From contig NC_014532.2 in assembly GCF_000196875.2 (NCBI RefSeq), forward strand, positions 3,844,001-3,908,000: a stretch of DNA of 64,000 nt, given 5' to 3'. This document shows, one piece after another, positions 25,766 through 34,718 of the stretch (within the stretch, counting starts at the first letter, position 1; each line of letters opens with the position of its first letter). A model generated the notes under the pieces. It searched no databases and was not told the DNA's origin. It saw only the letters and a program-made list of their open reading frames with translations. This stretch comes from Halomonas elongata DSM 2581. GTDB lineage: Bacteria > Pseudomonadota > Gammaproteobacteria > Pseudomonadales > Halomonadaceae. A program made the position numbers and the translations under genes.

Positions 25766-26572
25766 ATGCACACCATCGACCTCGCTCGCCACCTGAACCG
25801 TGTGCGCGAGACCTGCCCGCTGGTTCACAACATCACCAATCATGTCGCCATGAACACCATGGCCAACGTCCTGCTCGCCCTGGGCGCCTCACCGGCCATG
25901 GCCCATGCCCGCGAGGAGGTCGAGGAGTTCGCCGCCCTGGCCGGTGCTCTGACGCTCAACATCGGCACCCTGTCGCCCGACTGGGTGGACGCCATGGACG
26001 CTGCCGCCCGCGCCGCCAATGAGGCCGGCACACCCTGGGTACTCGATCCCGTGGCAGTCGGCGCCACGACCCTGCGCCGCAAGGCCGGCGCCCGCCTGCT
26101 GGCGCTTTCGCCGACGGTGGTGCGCGGCAATGCCTCGGAAATCATGGCTCTGGCCGAGCAGGGCGGCGGTGGCCAGGGTGTCGACAGCACCGATACCACC
26201 GAAGCGGCGGAACGTGCCGCCGTGGACCTGGCTCGGCGCACCGGCGCCGTGATCGCCGTCACCGGCGAAACCGACCTCGTCACCGATGGCGAGCGCCTGG
26301 CACGCGTGGCCGGCGGGCATGCCCTGATGCCGCGCGTCACCACCCTGGGCTGTGCCCTGACGGGCGTGGTGGGCGCTCACCTGGCCGTCGCCGAGGACCC
26401 ATTCGAGGCCTGCGTGGCGGCGTTGGCCGGCTATGCCGTGGCCGGAAGCATTGCCGGAGAGAGCGCCCGGGGGCCGGGCAGTTTCGCCGTGGCCTTCCTC
26501 GATGCCCTGCATGCCCTCGACACCGACACCCTGACCGCCCGCGCCCGACTGGAGATCACCCATGCGCGTTGA
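25766..26572 (+). CDS. thiM: Hydroxyethylthiazole kinase ThiM
   Basis: This 268-residue ribokinase-like enzyme phosphorylates 4-methyl-5-(2-hydroxyethyl)thiazole for thiamine salvage. The N-terminal VHNITNHVAMNTMANVLLALGASPAM, PWVLDPVAVGAT and GNASEIMAL segments are diagnostic. The catalytic Cys region is TTLGCALTGVVGA. It is under the TPP riboswitch and overlaps thiE by 11 bp. Confidence 0.96.
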   Translation: MHTIDLARHLNRVRETCPLVHNITNHVAMNTMANVLLALGASPAMAHAREEVEEFAALAGALTLNIGTLSPDWVDAMDAAARAANEAGTPWVLDPVAVGATTLRRKAGARLLALSPTVVRGNASEIMALAEQGGGGQGVDSTDTTEAAERAAVDLARRTGAVIAVTGETDLVTDGERLARVAGGHALMPRVTTLGCALTGVVGAHLAVAEDPFEACVAALAGYAVAGSIAGESARGPGSFAVAFLDALHALDTDTLTARARLEITHAR

Positions 26573-27191
26573 CCTTTCCCTCTATCTGGTCACCGACCCC
26601 GAGCTATGCGCCGAGCGTGGCCTGGAGGAAACCGTCGTCGCCGCCGTGCGCGGTGGCGTAACCCTGGTACAGCTACGCGACAAGCACGCCAGCGATGCCG
26701 AACTGGTACCCGTGGCGCGACGCCTGAAGACCGCCCTGGCAGGCAGCAGCGTGCCCCTGCTGATCAATGATCGACTGGAGGTGGCCCTGGCCAGCGGCGC
26801 CGACGGACTGCACATCGGCCAGGATGACGGCGAAGTCGACGATGCCCGGGCCGCCCTCGGAGCGGACGCCATCCTCGGCCTCTCGGTGCAGACACCCGAG
26901 CAACTCGCCCGAATCAATGCCGCCAAACTCGACTATCTGGGGCTGGGGCCAGTCTTCGCCACTCCCAGCAAGCGCGACCACGCCCAGCCTCTCGGCTTCG
27001 ACGGCCTGGCGGAACTGGCCGGCGCCAGCCCGCTGCCGACCGTGGCCATCGGCGGCCTCAAGGCCGAACACGTCGAGGCCGTGCGTCGCGCCGGCGCCGA
27101 TGGTTTGGCCGTGATCTCGGCCATCTGCGGCACGCCGGACCCGGAAGCCGCGGCCCGCAGCTTTCACCAGGGCGTTGCCCCGAGGCGCTGA
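26562..27191 (+). CDS. thiE: Thiamine-phosphate synthase ThiE
   Basis: This 209-residue TIM-barrel enzyme joins HMP-PP and thiazole phosphate to give thiamine phosphate. Motifs are TLVQLRDKHASD, VPLLINDRLEVALASGADGLHIGQDD, DYLGLGPVFATPSK and TVAIGGLKAEHV. It is the second gene of the riboswitch operon and starts inside the thiM 3' end. Confidence 0.96.
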   Translation: MRVDLSLYLVTDPELCAERGLEETVVAAVRGGVTLVQLRDKHASDAELVPVARRLKTALAGSSVPLLINDRLEVALASGADGLHIGQDDGEVDDARAALGADAILGLSVQTPEQLARINAAKLDYLGLGPVFATPSKRDHAQPLGFDGLAELAGASPLPTVAIGGLKAEHVEAVRRAGADGLAVISAICGTPDPEAAARSFHQGVAPRR

Positions 27192-27207
27192 AGGCTGAAT
27201 CGGCTCA

Positions 27208-28083
27208 TCAGGCGGAGGGGCGCCGGTTCAGGGCGACACGCCGCTCGTGATAAGCGATGGCCAGGCCACTGACGATGATCAAGGTGCCGCCGACGAACAC
27301 CCACAGGTCCGGCACCTCGTCCCACAGCCACCAGCCCAGCAGCACGGCCCACAGCAACGCCGTGTAGTCGAAGGGTGCGGCGAGCGCCGCCGGCGCATAG
27401 CGAAACGCCAGGGTCAGTCCAACCATGGCGCCCACACCGAGCACACCGGCCAGCAGGAAGAAGGGCCAGTGGATGGGTGCCGGCATCTGCCACACCCAGG
27501 GCAGGGTTAACGCCGACACTAGCATCGGCACCAGGGTGGTATAGAAGACCATTGCCCAGAGGTGCTCACGGCCGCCATAGCGACGCGCCGTGATCATCAT
27601 CAGAGCGTAGAAGACCGCCGCCCCGACCACGATCAGGGCGGCCGGCTGGAAGCTGCTGCCTCCCGGCCGTACCACCACCAGCACGCCGATGAACCCCAGC
27701 ATGGTAGCCAGCAGCGTGGTCCGATCGACCCGCTCGCCAAGCAGTGGCACCGACAACAGATTCACGAACAGCGGCGCCGCGAAGGCGATAGCGGTGGTCT
27801 CGGCCAGCGGCAGCAGGGTCAAGCCCCACATGAAGCAGATCATGGTGCCGGTGAAGATCAGGCCGCGCAGCAGGTGAATGCCCGGACGGCGCGTCGCCAG
27901 CTTGCGCAGACCGCCGTTGAAACGGGCAATCAGTGCGATCAGCGGCAGCGACACCAGGGTGCGAAAGAAGATGATCTGCAGCGGCGAGTGCGTCTCGCCG
28001 AGCCACTTGGTAATGGCATCGCCCAGCGCCAGGCACAGAACCCCGCCACACATGCACAGGATGCCCTTGAACGATGATGACAT
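27208..28083 (-). CDS. EamA/DMT family transporter
   Basis: This 291-residue, ten-TM protein has two EamA halves, with MCGGVLCLALGDAITKWLGETHSPLQIIFFRTL in the first and FRYAPAALAAPFDYTALLWAVLLGW in the second. This is the RarD/YdcZ-like group with an aromatic-rich DYTALLWA motif shared by S-adenosylmethionine-uptake-type members. GGAGG precedes the ATG at 28083. It converges on thiE with 16 bp between stop codons. The substrate is unknown. Confidence 0.82.
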   Translation of the reverse strand: MSSSFKGILCMCGGVLCLALGDAITKWLGETHSPLQIIFFRTLVSLPLIALIARFNGGLRKLATRRPGIHLLRGLIFTGTMICFMWGLTLLPLAETTAIAFAAPLFVNLLSVPLLGERVDRTTLLATMLGFIGVLVVVRPGGSSFQPAALIVVGAAVFYALMMITARRYGGREHLWAMVFYTTLVPMLVSALTLPWVWQMPAPIHWPFFLLAGVLGVGAMVGLTLAFRYAPAALAAPFDYTALLWAVLLGWWLWDEVPDLWVFVGGTLIIVSGLAIAYHERRVALNRRPSA

Positions 28084-28130
28084 CTTGCCTCCAGACACTT
28101 TGCCCTGCCGCCGAGCTTCAAGGATGAACC

Positions 28131-28164
28131 AAAAAAACCACCCCACCGGCGAAGCGGCAGGGTG
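28131..28164 (-). terminator. Intrinsic terminator of the carboxypeptidase gene
   Basis: On the - strand a 10-bp stem with one U.G and one G.U pair (28155-28164 with 28139-28148) and a 6-nt loop is followed by GG and seven Ts (28131-28137). It lies 75 bp after the carboxypeptidase stop and before the EamA gene. Confidence 0.8.
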
Positions 28165-28238
28165 ATGCATGTAGAACTATCAAACTAAGGGCTTTGACGA
28201 GTGGCGACAACCCCGTCCCTGGCGGATCAGCCTTCGAT

Positions 28239-29681
28239 CTAGAGGGCGGCCTGCACGACCATGCAATCCATCCCCTGCGCCTGAAGGCGTCGACAGGCGC
28301 TGCGCGCCTCGCCTTCCTGCATGTCCACCAGTCGCGCACGATAAACGCCGGCCTCGGCGACATGCGGCACCGCCACACGGGCATCGGCCAGCTCGGCGGT
28401 CAGGCGTTCGGCAGCCCGGGCGGCCAGGCGCCGCGCATGATCGGCATCACTGAAGGCACCGACCTGAACTCCCCAGGTACCGGGCGTCGCCGTTTCACGC
28501 TGATCGACGACGCGACGGATCGGATCGGGCTCGCTGCTCGATGCCGCCGAGGCAACAGCGGTCGTGGACATCGGCTGTGACGAGACGGGCTGCGCGGGTG
28601 TCGACGTCACGGTCGGCTCAGCGGCCGAGGCCGGTTCGGGTGTCGGCGTCACCGACCCCATGCCGGCATCGGCCGTCGCGATGACTTCATCCCGGGAAGG
28701 CGAGTTGACGGGCTGCGATGCCGGCTCGGGCGTAACGGCCGGCGCGGTATTGCCAGCGCTTGCCAGCATCTGGCCGGACGGCGGCGACATCGGGCGCCGT
28801 GCCTCGGGCAGCAGGTAATCCTCGGAGATCCGGGTATTGGCCAGAAAGCCTCGGCCGTCGACCAGCGAAGCCCGCAGGAAACCACGGTCCAGCAGGTTGG
28901 CCATGTGCTCATCCCGGGAGGAAGCGGTATAGCCGCCCATGACCACCGAGAGAATGCGTCGGCCGCCGCGCTTCGCCGAAGTCGCCACGTTGAAGCCGGA
29001 GGCACGGATGAAGCCGGTCTTCAGGCCATCGGCCCCCGGATAACTGTCCAGCAGATTGTTGTGGCCCGTCAGGGTCTTGCCGCGCCAGGTGAAGCGATCC
29101 AGAGAAAAGTAGGGGTAGTACTGGGGGAAGTCGAGCATCAGCCGCCGGGCGAGCAGCGCCATGTCGCGAGCCGTGGTGACCTGTCGGTCATCCGGCAATC
29201 CGGAGGCATTGCGGAATGTCGTGTTGCTCATGCCCAGCTCATGGGCGCGCGAGGTCATCATCCTCGCGAAGTGCGATTCGCTGCCACCGAGCGCCTCGGC
29301 CACCACGACCGCCACATCGTTGGCGGAACGAACGATCAGCGCCTGGATGGCCTTCTCCACCGGAATGCTGTCGCCCGGTTTCAGCCAGAGCTTGGTGGCC
29401 GGCATTTCGGAGGCGGTGGCCGACACAGGCAACCGTTGTCCCAGCGTCATGCCGCCCTGATCGAGCCTCTCGAACAGCATGTAGAGCGTCATCATCTTGG
29501 TCAAAGATGCCGGATAGCGCGGCGCATCGGCATTTTCGGCGTAGAGAATCTCGCTGGTATCGGTATCGACGACGATACCGGCATAACGCGGATTGTTCGC
29601 CTGGGCGGTGCCGGCCAGCAGCGTGGCGGCCAACAACAGAATGAGAGCGAGGCACCATCGCCGTGTCATCATGAGCCCCAT
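28239..29681 (-). CDS. D-Ala-D-Ala carboxypeptidase (S11) with C-terminal SPOR domain
   Basis: This 480-residue exported protein has a signal peptide to about residue 28 (GTAQA). The S11 transpeptidase-like domain (about 30-270) carries SLTK (SxxK), SAN (SxN) and KTG in GADGLKTGF. A Pro/Ser/Thr/Val-rich linker follows (about 300-400). A C-terminal SPOR repeat (about 405-480) begins WGVQVGAFSDADHARRLAARA. It trims pentapeptide stems. The SPOR domain should bind denuded glycan at the septum. PBP5/6 instead carry a beta domain and membrane helix. AGGGGAA supports the start at 29681. Confidence 0.88.
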   Translation of the reverse strand: MGLMMTRRWCLALILLLAATLLAGTAQANNPRYAGIVVDTDTSEILYAENADAPRYPASLTKMMTLYMLFERLDQGGMTLGQRLPVSATASEMPATKLWLKPGDSIPVEKAIQALIVRSANDVAVVVAEALGGSESHFARMMTSRAHELGMSNTTFRNASGLPDDRQVTTARDMALLARRLMLDFPQYYPYFSLDRFTWRGKTLTGHNNLLDSYPGADGLKTGFIRASGFNVATSAKRGGRRILSVVMGGYTASSRDEHMANLLDRGFLRASLVDGRGFLANTRISEDYLLPEARRPMSPPSGQMLASAGNTAPAVTPEPASQPVNSPSRDEVIATADAGMGSVTPTPEPASAAEPTVTSTPAQPVSSQPMSTTAVASAASSSEPDPIRRVVDQRETATPGTWGVQVGAFSDADHARRLAARAAERLTAELADARVAVPHVAEAGVYRARLVDMQEGEARSACRRLQAQGMDCMVVQAAL

Positions 29682-29821
29682 GGGTGTTCCCCTGATATTT
29701 GTGACTTCCCTACACAAGCGCATTATGACCCACTATAGCGCCCTGTACAGGGGAAAAGGCCACAAAAATCGGCTTTTTCGTGACACCCTGGCTCGATAGT
29801 TCCTCAGAATCATCGTCAGGC

Positions 29822-30589
29822 TCAACCGATGACGCCGAGACGCTGCAGCCCCAACCAGATCAGACGCAATGCCAGCAGGGTCAGGCCCCAGCGAAACAGG
29901 CCGTCGAAACGTCGCTCGGAAAGCCGGCCCAGCAACCGCAATCCCAGCCAGGTGCCGACCACACCGGCGGCGATCATCAACACGATCAGCCCGAGCCAGT
30001 CACGGAACACAAAGCCGGCGGCGCCGAACACGAAAGCCTTGGTGAGGTGCTGCAGGGTCATGCAGGCGGCGAAGGTGGCCACGGTGGCCTGTCGCGAGCC
30101 GCCGTGCTGCTTGATGAAGGCCGCGACCATTGGCCCGCTGGCGCCGACCAGGCTCGAGAGAAAGGTCGTGATGCCCCCTGCGACAACGGTGCCAAGGCTG
30201 CCCAGGCTGCGCTTGGGCAGACCCGGCCCCCACAGGGTGAACAGCACGAAGCCGGCGATGGCCAGTTCCAGCAGGCCGGTCGGCAGGCGCACCAGCATCC
30301 AGCTGGCCGCCAGGGCACCGAGCAGCGCCCCGGGCACGAAGGCCGCCAGAATCGGCCAGGCCAGGTGACGCAGCGTCATCAGCGCCCGCCCACCGTTGGA
30401 GCCCAACTGCACCATGCCATGCACCGGAATCAACGCCGCCCCGGGCATCACCTGCGCCATGGTCATGATCAGCAAGGTCCCGCCGCCAACTCCCATCGAG
30501 GCACTGATCATGGAGGTCAGGACCGAGAGCAGGATCAACAGGGATTCGACACCGCCATCGAGCGGCGACAGACTGTCCAGTAGCAGCAT
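29822..30589 (-). CDS. TauE/SafE (TSUP) family membrane protein
   Basis: This 255-residue protein has eight TM segments. The repeated TSUP pattern GVGGGTLLIMTMAQVMPG in the first half and SLVGASGPMVAAFI in the second is typical of putative anion or sulfite exporters. AGGA precedes the ATG. It lies 115 bp downstream of the proline-racemase-like gene on the same strand, but no catabolic link is evident. Confidence 0.82.
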   Translation of the reverse strand: MLLLDSLSPLDGGVESLLILLSVLTSMISASMGVGGGTLLIMTMAQVMPGAALIPVHGMVQLGSNGGRALMTLRHLAWPILAAFVPGALLGALAASWMLVRLPTGLLELAIAGFVLFTLWGPGLPKRSLGSLGTVVAGGITTFLSSLVGASGPMVAAFIKQHGGSRQATVATFAACMTLQHLTKAFVFGAAGFVFRDWLGLIVLMIAAGVVGTWLGLRLLGRLSERRFDGLFRWGLTLLALRLIWLGLQRLGVIG

Positions 30590-30704
30590 GACACGTCCTT
30601 GCGAAGTACTGTATCAGCCGAGCATCTTACCAGGCCTCGAATGCCGGACACTCGAGATTTCAGGCGACGAAAGACGACTGGAACAGCCCGCCTGAAAAGC
30701 AGCG

Positions 30705-31778
30705 TCAGCCAACCCGCTCATCGCCGGGCGGCGTTTCAAATAGCCGCCGGAATCCTTGCGCTTCGCAGGACAAGGCCTCCTCGTCCAGAAAGACCTGACT
30801 ACGCGCCAGGACGCGAGGGTGTCCCCGGATCGACGTTCTCACTCCAGTGACATCGCCGATTCGCGCACTCCCCAGCAGCGTCCCTTCAAAGACATTGCCG
30901 AACGGCGAGACCGTGCGAACGGTCGTGCCGGGCGGAAGCTCTCCACGCTTCATCAGATGGGCAAGCAAGGCCGTCGTCCCTGTGCCCGTCGGTCCGCGAC
31001 AGATCACGCCGGGATGCATGTAAACGGCAAGAGGCACACTCATCCCCTTGATGGGGGAGCGTTCCGGAGCACCCGCCAGCAGGATCATGGAGGGGGGCGG
31101 CAGGTCGCCGAGCAGCGGATGATGGATGCACCACGCAGGATCCAGGCTCGCAAAGAGCGCCGCACAAAAGCGTTGAAGCGCCTCGATGGAGGCCGTGGCG
31201 GGATCGATGCCCATCTCTGCACCACGCACCATCACATAGGACGTGCCACCATATACCAGCTCGAGTGGCACAGAGCCCCAACCCTCGACCTCCAGGCGAT
31301 GCTCGCCGGTCGCGACGAACCCCGGCACGGCTTCATACGTCACCGTTTCCACTCGCGCATTCCGACAGCCGATATCCAGCGTGGAAAGGCCTGCCGGCGT
31401 CTCCAGTACCAACCGCTGCTCCGCCTCCGTGGTCGGCAGTCTCCCCGCTTCGGCCAGAGCGGCCACGGCACACATGGCATTCGACCCCGAGAACCCCGGA
31501 TACCCCATGGTGCCCATGATGATCAGCCCGGTATCGGCCCGTGCATCGGACGGCGGCACGATCAGGTTGAGACAGTGGGAAGGCCTACCGTGAGGTGGCG
31601 ATACGAAGCATCGTCTCAGCCCGTCGGCCTCATGCTGCAAGAACTCCGCACGCCCAACGACAGTGTTTCCGGGCAGGTCGGTCACACCATCCATGATGAC
31701 ACGACCGACATCCCCTCCCGCCTGTGCCTCCACCACATCCAGCGAGATCCTGCTCGCCGGTGCCTCGCTCCGGACCAT
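30705..31778 (-). CDS. Divergent proline racemase superfamily protein
   Basis: This 357-residue protein has the two-lobed PrpF/proline-racemase fold. The first catalytic segment is SNAMCAVAALAE, with Cys103 kept but the usual Gly-His after it replaced by Ala-Val. The second is CRGPTGTGTTA, where family members have DRSPCGTGTSA. Asp is thus replaced by Cys260 and the second Cys by Thr264. The Cys/Thr pair is the mark of trans-3-hydroxy-L-proline dehydratases rather than racemases. It is the last gene of the aminotransferase-hglS operon, so an imino-acid substrate such as a hydroxypipecolate is an inference. GGAGG 6 bp upstream supports the ATG at 31778. Confidence 0.7.
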   Translation of the reverse strand: MVRSEAPASRISLDVVEAQAGGDVGRVIMDGVTDLPGNTVVGRAEFLQHEADGLRRCFVSPPHGRPSHCLNLIVPPSDARADTGLIIMGTMGYPGFSGSNAMCAVAALAEAGRLPTTEAEQRLVLETPAGLSTLDIGCRNARVETVTYEAVPGFVATGEHRLEVEGWGSVPLELVYGGTSYVMVRGAEMGIDPATASIEALQRFCAALFASLDPAWCIHHPLLGDLPPPSMILLAGAPERSPIKGMSVPLAVYMHPGVICRGPTGTGTTALLAHLMKRGELPPGTTVRTVSPFGNVFEGTLLGSARIGDVTGVRTSIRGHPRVLARSQVFLDEEALSCEAQGFRRLFETPPGDERVG

Positions 31779-31823
31779 CCTCGCCTCCGACCTCATGCCG
31801 ACATCTGTCGACAATATAGTCGA

Positions 31824-33179
31824 TCAGACGTCGAGCGCCTCCAGTACCGCCTCGCGGGAGGCGCGTTCGCGCTCGCCGTAGAGAGCCAGCTCATCGGTCA
31901 CCTCGGCCCCCAGCGCCGCCTCGAAGGCCTCCCGATTGGCATGACCGGCGTAGGCGTCATTGCTGCCGCCTCCGAGGTTCGACTGGAAGATGCCAGCCGC
32001 GCTGACCGGCAGGAAATCTTCATAAGTGATCGGCCGTGCGCTGACCAGCCCCTGCTCGATCAGTGCCTCCAGCTCGGTCTCGGCGACCGGGCCTGCCTCG
32101 TGCCCTGCCTCGGTCAGCCGATATTCGAAGAAGGCCAGGCCCTGGCGACGCAGTTCGTCCTCGGTATCCGGAAACTCGGCGAACACCTCGGCCAGGACGC
32201 GCTGGTGCTCGGCATTGGGCAGCCCATTGGTACGCCGGCGCGATTCGGCGAGCAGCCGGTCGTAGAGTGCGCGGCCCTCGGCGGTCAGCGCCACGCCACG
32301 CTGCTCGATCTCGCCGAAGCGCGCGGTGTGGGTCCCCTGCCGCTCACCGGCGAAGCGGGTCGGCTCTTCCAGGGCCTTGAAGCTGGTCTGGCGCAGCAGG
32401 ATCGGACAGTCGCGACGCGGCGGCCCCTCGATGACCTCCTTGGGATTCATGCCCGCCGCCGGCATGCGGCGCTGCACTTCGTCGATGTCCAGGGTGCGCG
32501 GCGTCAGGTGATTGATGTGCGGCCCGCGGAAGCAGACCACATCGGCGATCAACCGATGCTCGGCATGCAGTGCCTCGTAGGTCTCCAGATCCACCGTGGC
32601 GTCATGGTGCCAGCGAAAGGTTTCCAGCGCCTCGGCCACGAAGCGATCGGCCTGCTCGTCGGTCAGCCCGCCCTGCCGCTCGCTGAGTTCGATCAACTCC
32701 CGGGCTCCGGGCGTGAAGATGTCACGCTTGGCGAGGATACCGGCGGCGCGTTTGCGCAGCTCGGCGCTTTCGATCAGTTCCAGGCGCAGCAACGAGGTGA
32801 AAACACGGAAGGGATTGCGCGCCAGGGCCTCGTCGTCGACGGGCCGGAAAGCGGTGGAGTGCACCGGCACGCCGGCCTCGGAGAGATCGTAGTAGCCCAC
32901 CGGGTACATGCCCATCACCGCGAACAGCCGACGCAGCATGGCGAGCTCCTCGGCCGTACCGACGCGAATGGCACCGTGCCGCTCGACGCCGAGCCGGTTC
33001 ATCTCGTCATGAGCCTCGAGCCGCGCGGCCAGCTCGGGGTCGCGCGCCAGGGTCTCGCGGTTCACCTCCGCGACCAGTTCGAGCAGGGTCTCGTACTGGG
33101 GCACCTCGGCCTGATACATGGCCGACATGGCCCTGGAAAAACGATCACGAATCTCGTGATGGGAAACGGGGGACGTCAT
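31824..33179 (-). CDS. hglS: 2-Oxoadipate dioxygenase/decarboxylase (HglS/YdcJ, DUF1338)
   Basis: This 451-residue VOC-like Fe(II) enzyme is near the usual length of about 450. It starts HHEIRDRFSRAMSAMYQAEVPQY, and the core segments are GAIRVGT, MGMYPVGYYDLSEAGVPVHSTAFRP, the metal region RWHHDATVD, and FRGPHINHLTPRTLDID. The family converts 2-oxoadipate to D-2-hydroxyglutarate with CO2 release in bacterial lysine catabolism. Its place beside amaA, amaB and an aminotransferase supports that role directly. It is 85 bp from the aminotransferase gene upstream. Confidence 0.88.
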   Translation of the reverse strand: MTSPVSHHEIRDRFSRAMSAMYQAEVPQYETLLELVAEVNRETLARDPELAARLEAHDEMNRLGVERHGAIRVGTAEELAMLRRLFAVMGMYPVGYYDLSEAGVPVHSTAFRPVDDEALARNPFRVFTSLLRLELIESAELRKRAAGILAKRDIFTPGARELIELSERQGGLTDEQADRFVAEALETFRWHHDATVDLETYEALHAEHRLIADVVCFRGPHINHLTPRTLDIDEVQRRMPAAGMNPKEVIEGPPRRDCPILLRQTSFKALEEPTRFAGERQGTHTARFGEIEQRGVALTAEGRALYDRLLAESRRRTNGLPNAEHQRVLAEVFAEFPDTEDELRRQGLAFFEYRLTEAGHEAGPVAETELEALIEQGLVSARPITYEDFLPVSAAGIFQSNLGGGSNDAYAGHANREAFEAALGAEVTDELALYGERERASREAVLEALDV

Positions 33180-33264
33180 CGGATAATGCCTCTCGATATT
33201 CAGTCGTCATGGATTCGGTTGATGCGTCGCGCAGGACGGTGCAGAACACTACCGGGCCCGGCGA

Positions 33265-34518
33265 TCATGGCTGCAGCCGTCCCAAGGCTCTCTCGAGTCT
33301 CGCCAAGCCTTCTCCCAGCACCTCGGGTTCAGTGGTCAGCGGAGGCAACAAGCGCAGCACGTTGCGCCGCCGCCCGCTGGGCATCAACAGTACGCCCTCC
33401 TCGCGGCCGGCGGCCAGCAGAGCCGCTAGATGTTCGGCGCCGGTGGCACCAGGCGTATCTTCGAAGACGATACCGCGCATGGCACCCACGCCGGTCATTT
33501 CGCCAAGCATCGGATAGCGGCCGGATGCCCTCCAGTCACGATACGCCTCCAGCATCATCGTCTCCTGGCGCTCGCTCCAGCCGGCCAGGCGATCCTCGCT
33601 CATCACCTCCATCACCGTCCGGGCCGCGGCGCAAACAACGGCATTGCCCGAATAGGTGCCACCCAGGCCGCCCTTTGGAGGAGCGTTCATGATCTCTCCC
33701 TTGCCGGCCACAGCCGCCAGCGGCAGCCCGGCGGCCATGCTCTTGCCCATCAGCAGCAGATCGGGTTCGACACCCAGATGGGAAAAGGCGAAACGCTTGC
33801 CGGTGCGCCCGAAACCGGACTGGATCTCGTCGAAGATCAGCAGGATACCGTGGGCCTCGCACAGTGCCCGCAAACGCACGGCGAAATCGGCACACAGCAG
33901 ACGAAAGCCACCCTCGCCCTGAACGGGCTCGACGATGATGCAGGCGACCTCGTCGGCGGGTATCTCGACGTCGAACAACCGCTCCAGAGCTGTCATGGCG
34001 GTGTCGGCATCGACTCCGCCGTCGCGACTCGGGAAGGGAAGATGCTGCACCGGTCCCGGCAAGACACCGAGTCGATTCTTGTAGGGCTTGACCTTGCCGT
34101 TGAGGTTCAGCGCCGCCAGCGTGCGACCATGGAAACCGTCGTCGAATGCGATCACTCCCTGACGCCCGGTGGCAGCGCGAGCGATCTTGAGGGCGTTCTC
34201 GGTGGCCTCGGCTCCACTGTTGGTGAGCATGCAGGAAAGCGGATACGACACCGGCACGAAAGTATCCAGAGCCCTGGCCACTTCGAGATAGCCACGATGC
34301 GGCAGGGCATTGAAGGCGGAATGCATCAGGGTGTCGACCTGAGTCTTGACCGCCTCGATTACGGCGGGATGACCATGCCCCAGGTTGAGCACGCCGATAC
34401 CGCCGACGAAATCGACATAGTGATTGCCCTGCTCATCCCAGACTTCGGCGTTCCGGCCTCGTTCAATGCAGACGGGATGAACGATGCCGAGAGAATCACT
34501 GATGTACGGGAGATCCAT
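33265..34518 (-). CDS. Class III aminotransferase, probable 2-aminoadipate transaminase
   Basis: This 417-residue GabT-like fold-type I PLP enzyme has VDFVGGIGVLNLGHGHP, LTNSGAEATENALKIAR and the cofactor-binding GFHGRTLAALNLNGK. The acidic IFDEIQSGFGRTGK and the PLP lysine in LLLMGKSMAAGLPLAAV are also present. GabT-type enzymes act on 4-aminobutyrate, but related enzymes in Pseudomonas transaminate L-2-aminoadipate. The genes around it (amaB makes 2-aminoadipate; hglS consumes 2-oxoadipate) favour that. AGGAAGG precedes the ATG at 34518. It is divergent from the LysR gene at 34719. Confidence 0.8.
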   Translation of the reverse strand: MDLPYISDSLGIVHPVCIERGRNAEVWDEQGNHYVDFVGGIGVLNLGHGHPAVIEAVKTQVDTLMHSAFNALPHRGYLEVARALDTFVPVSYPLSCMLTNSGAEATENALKIARAATGRQGVIAFDDGFHGRTLAALNLNGKVKPYKNRLGVLPGPVQHLPFPSRDGGVDADTAMTALERLFDVEIPADEVACIIVEPVQGEGGFRLLCADFAVRLRALCEAHGILLIFDEIQSGFGRTGKRFAFSHLGVEPDLLLMGKSMAAGLPLAAVAGKGEIMNAPPKGGLGGTYSGNAVVCAAARTVMEVMSEDRLAGWSERQETMMLEAYRDWRASGRYPMLGEMTGVGAMRGIVFEDTPGATGAEHLAALLAAGREEGVLLMPSGRRRNVLRLLPPLTTEPEVLGEGLARLERALGRLQP

Positions 34519-34718
34519 GTCGCCTTCCTGTGGGATGCGTATGGCCAGATGAGAACAGAGTCGCGTTTCGGGCTTCAAACGAAAAAAAGCGCGCTATCCA
34601 TTCCTTTGACTCATGCATTATCCTGACCCACGACAAGAAGCACGATTTTGCGGCTTACGGCTCAGCTCGACACATCATTGCATGACTATCAAGAATCCAT
34701 GAATCCCGGAGCCCTGGC

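Noticed and set aside
30756..33692. A 978-codon open frame on the + strand across the racemase-like and hglS genes
   Set aside because: No family motif or start site; codon composition is that of a reverse-complement shadow of the two real genes.
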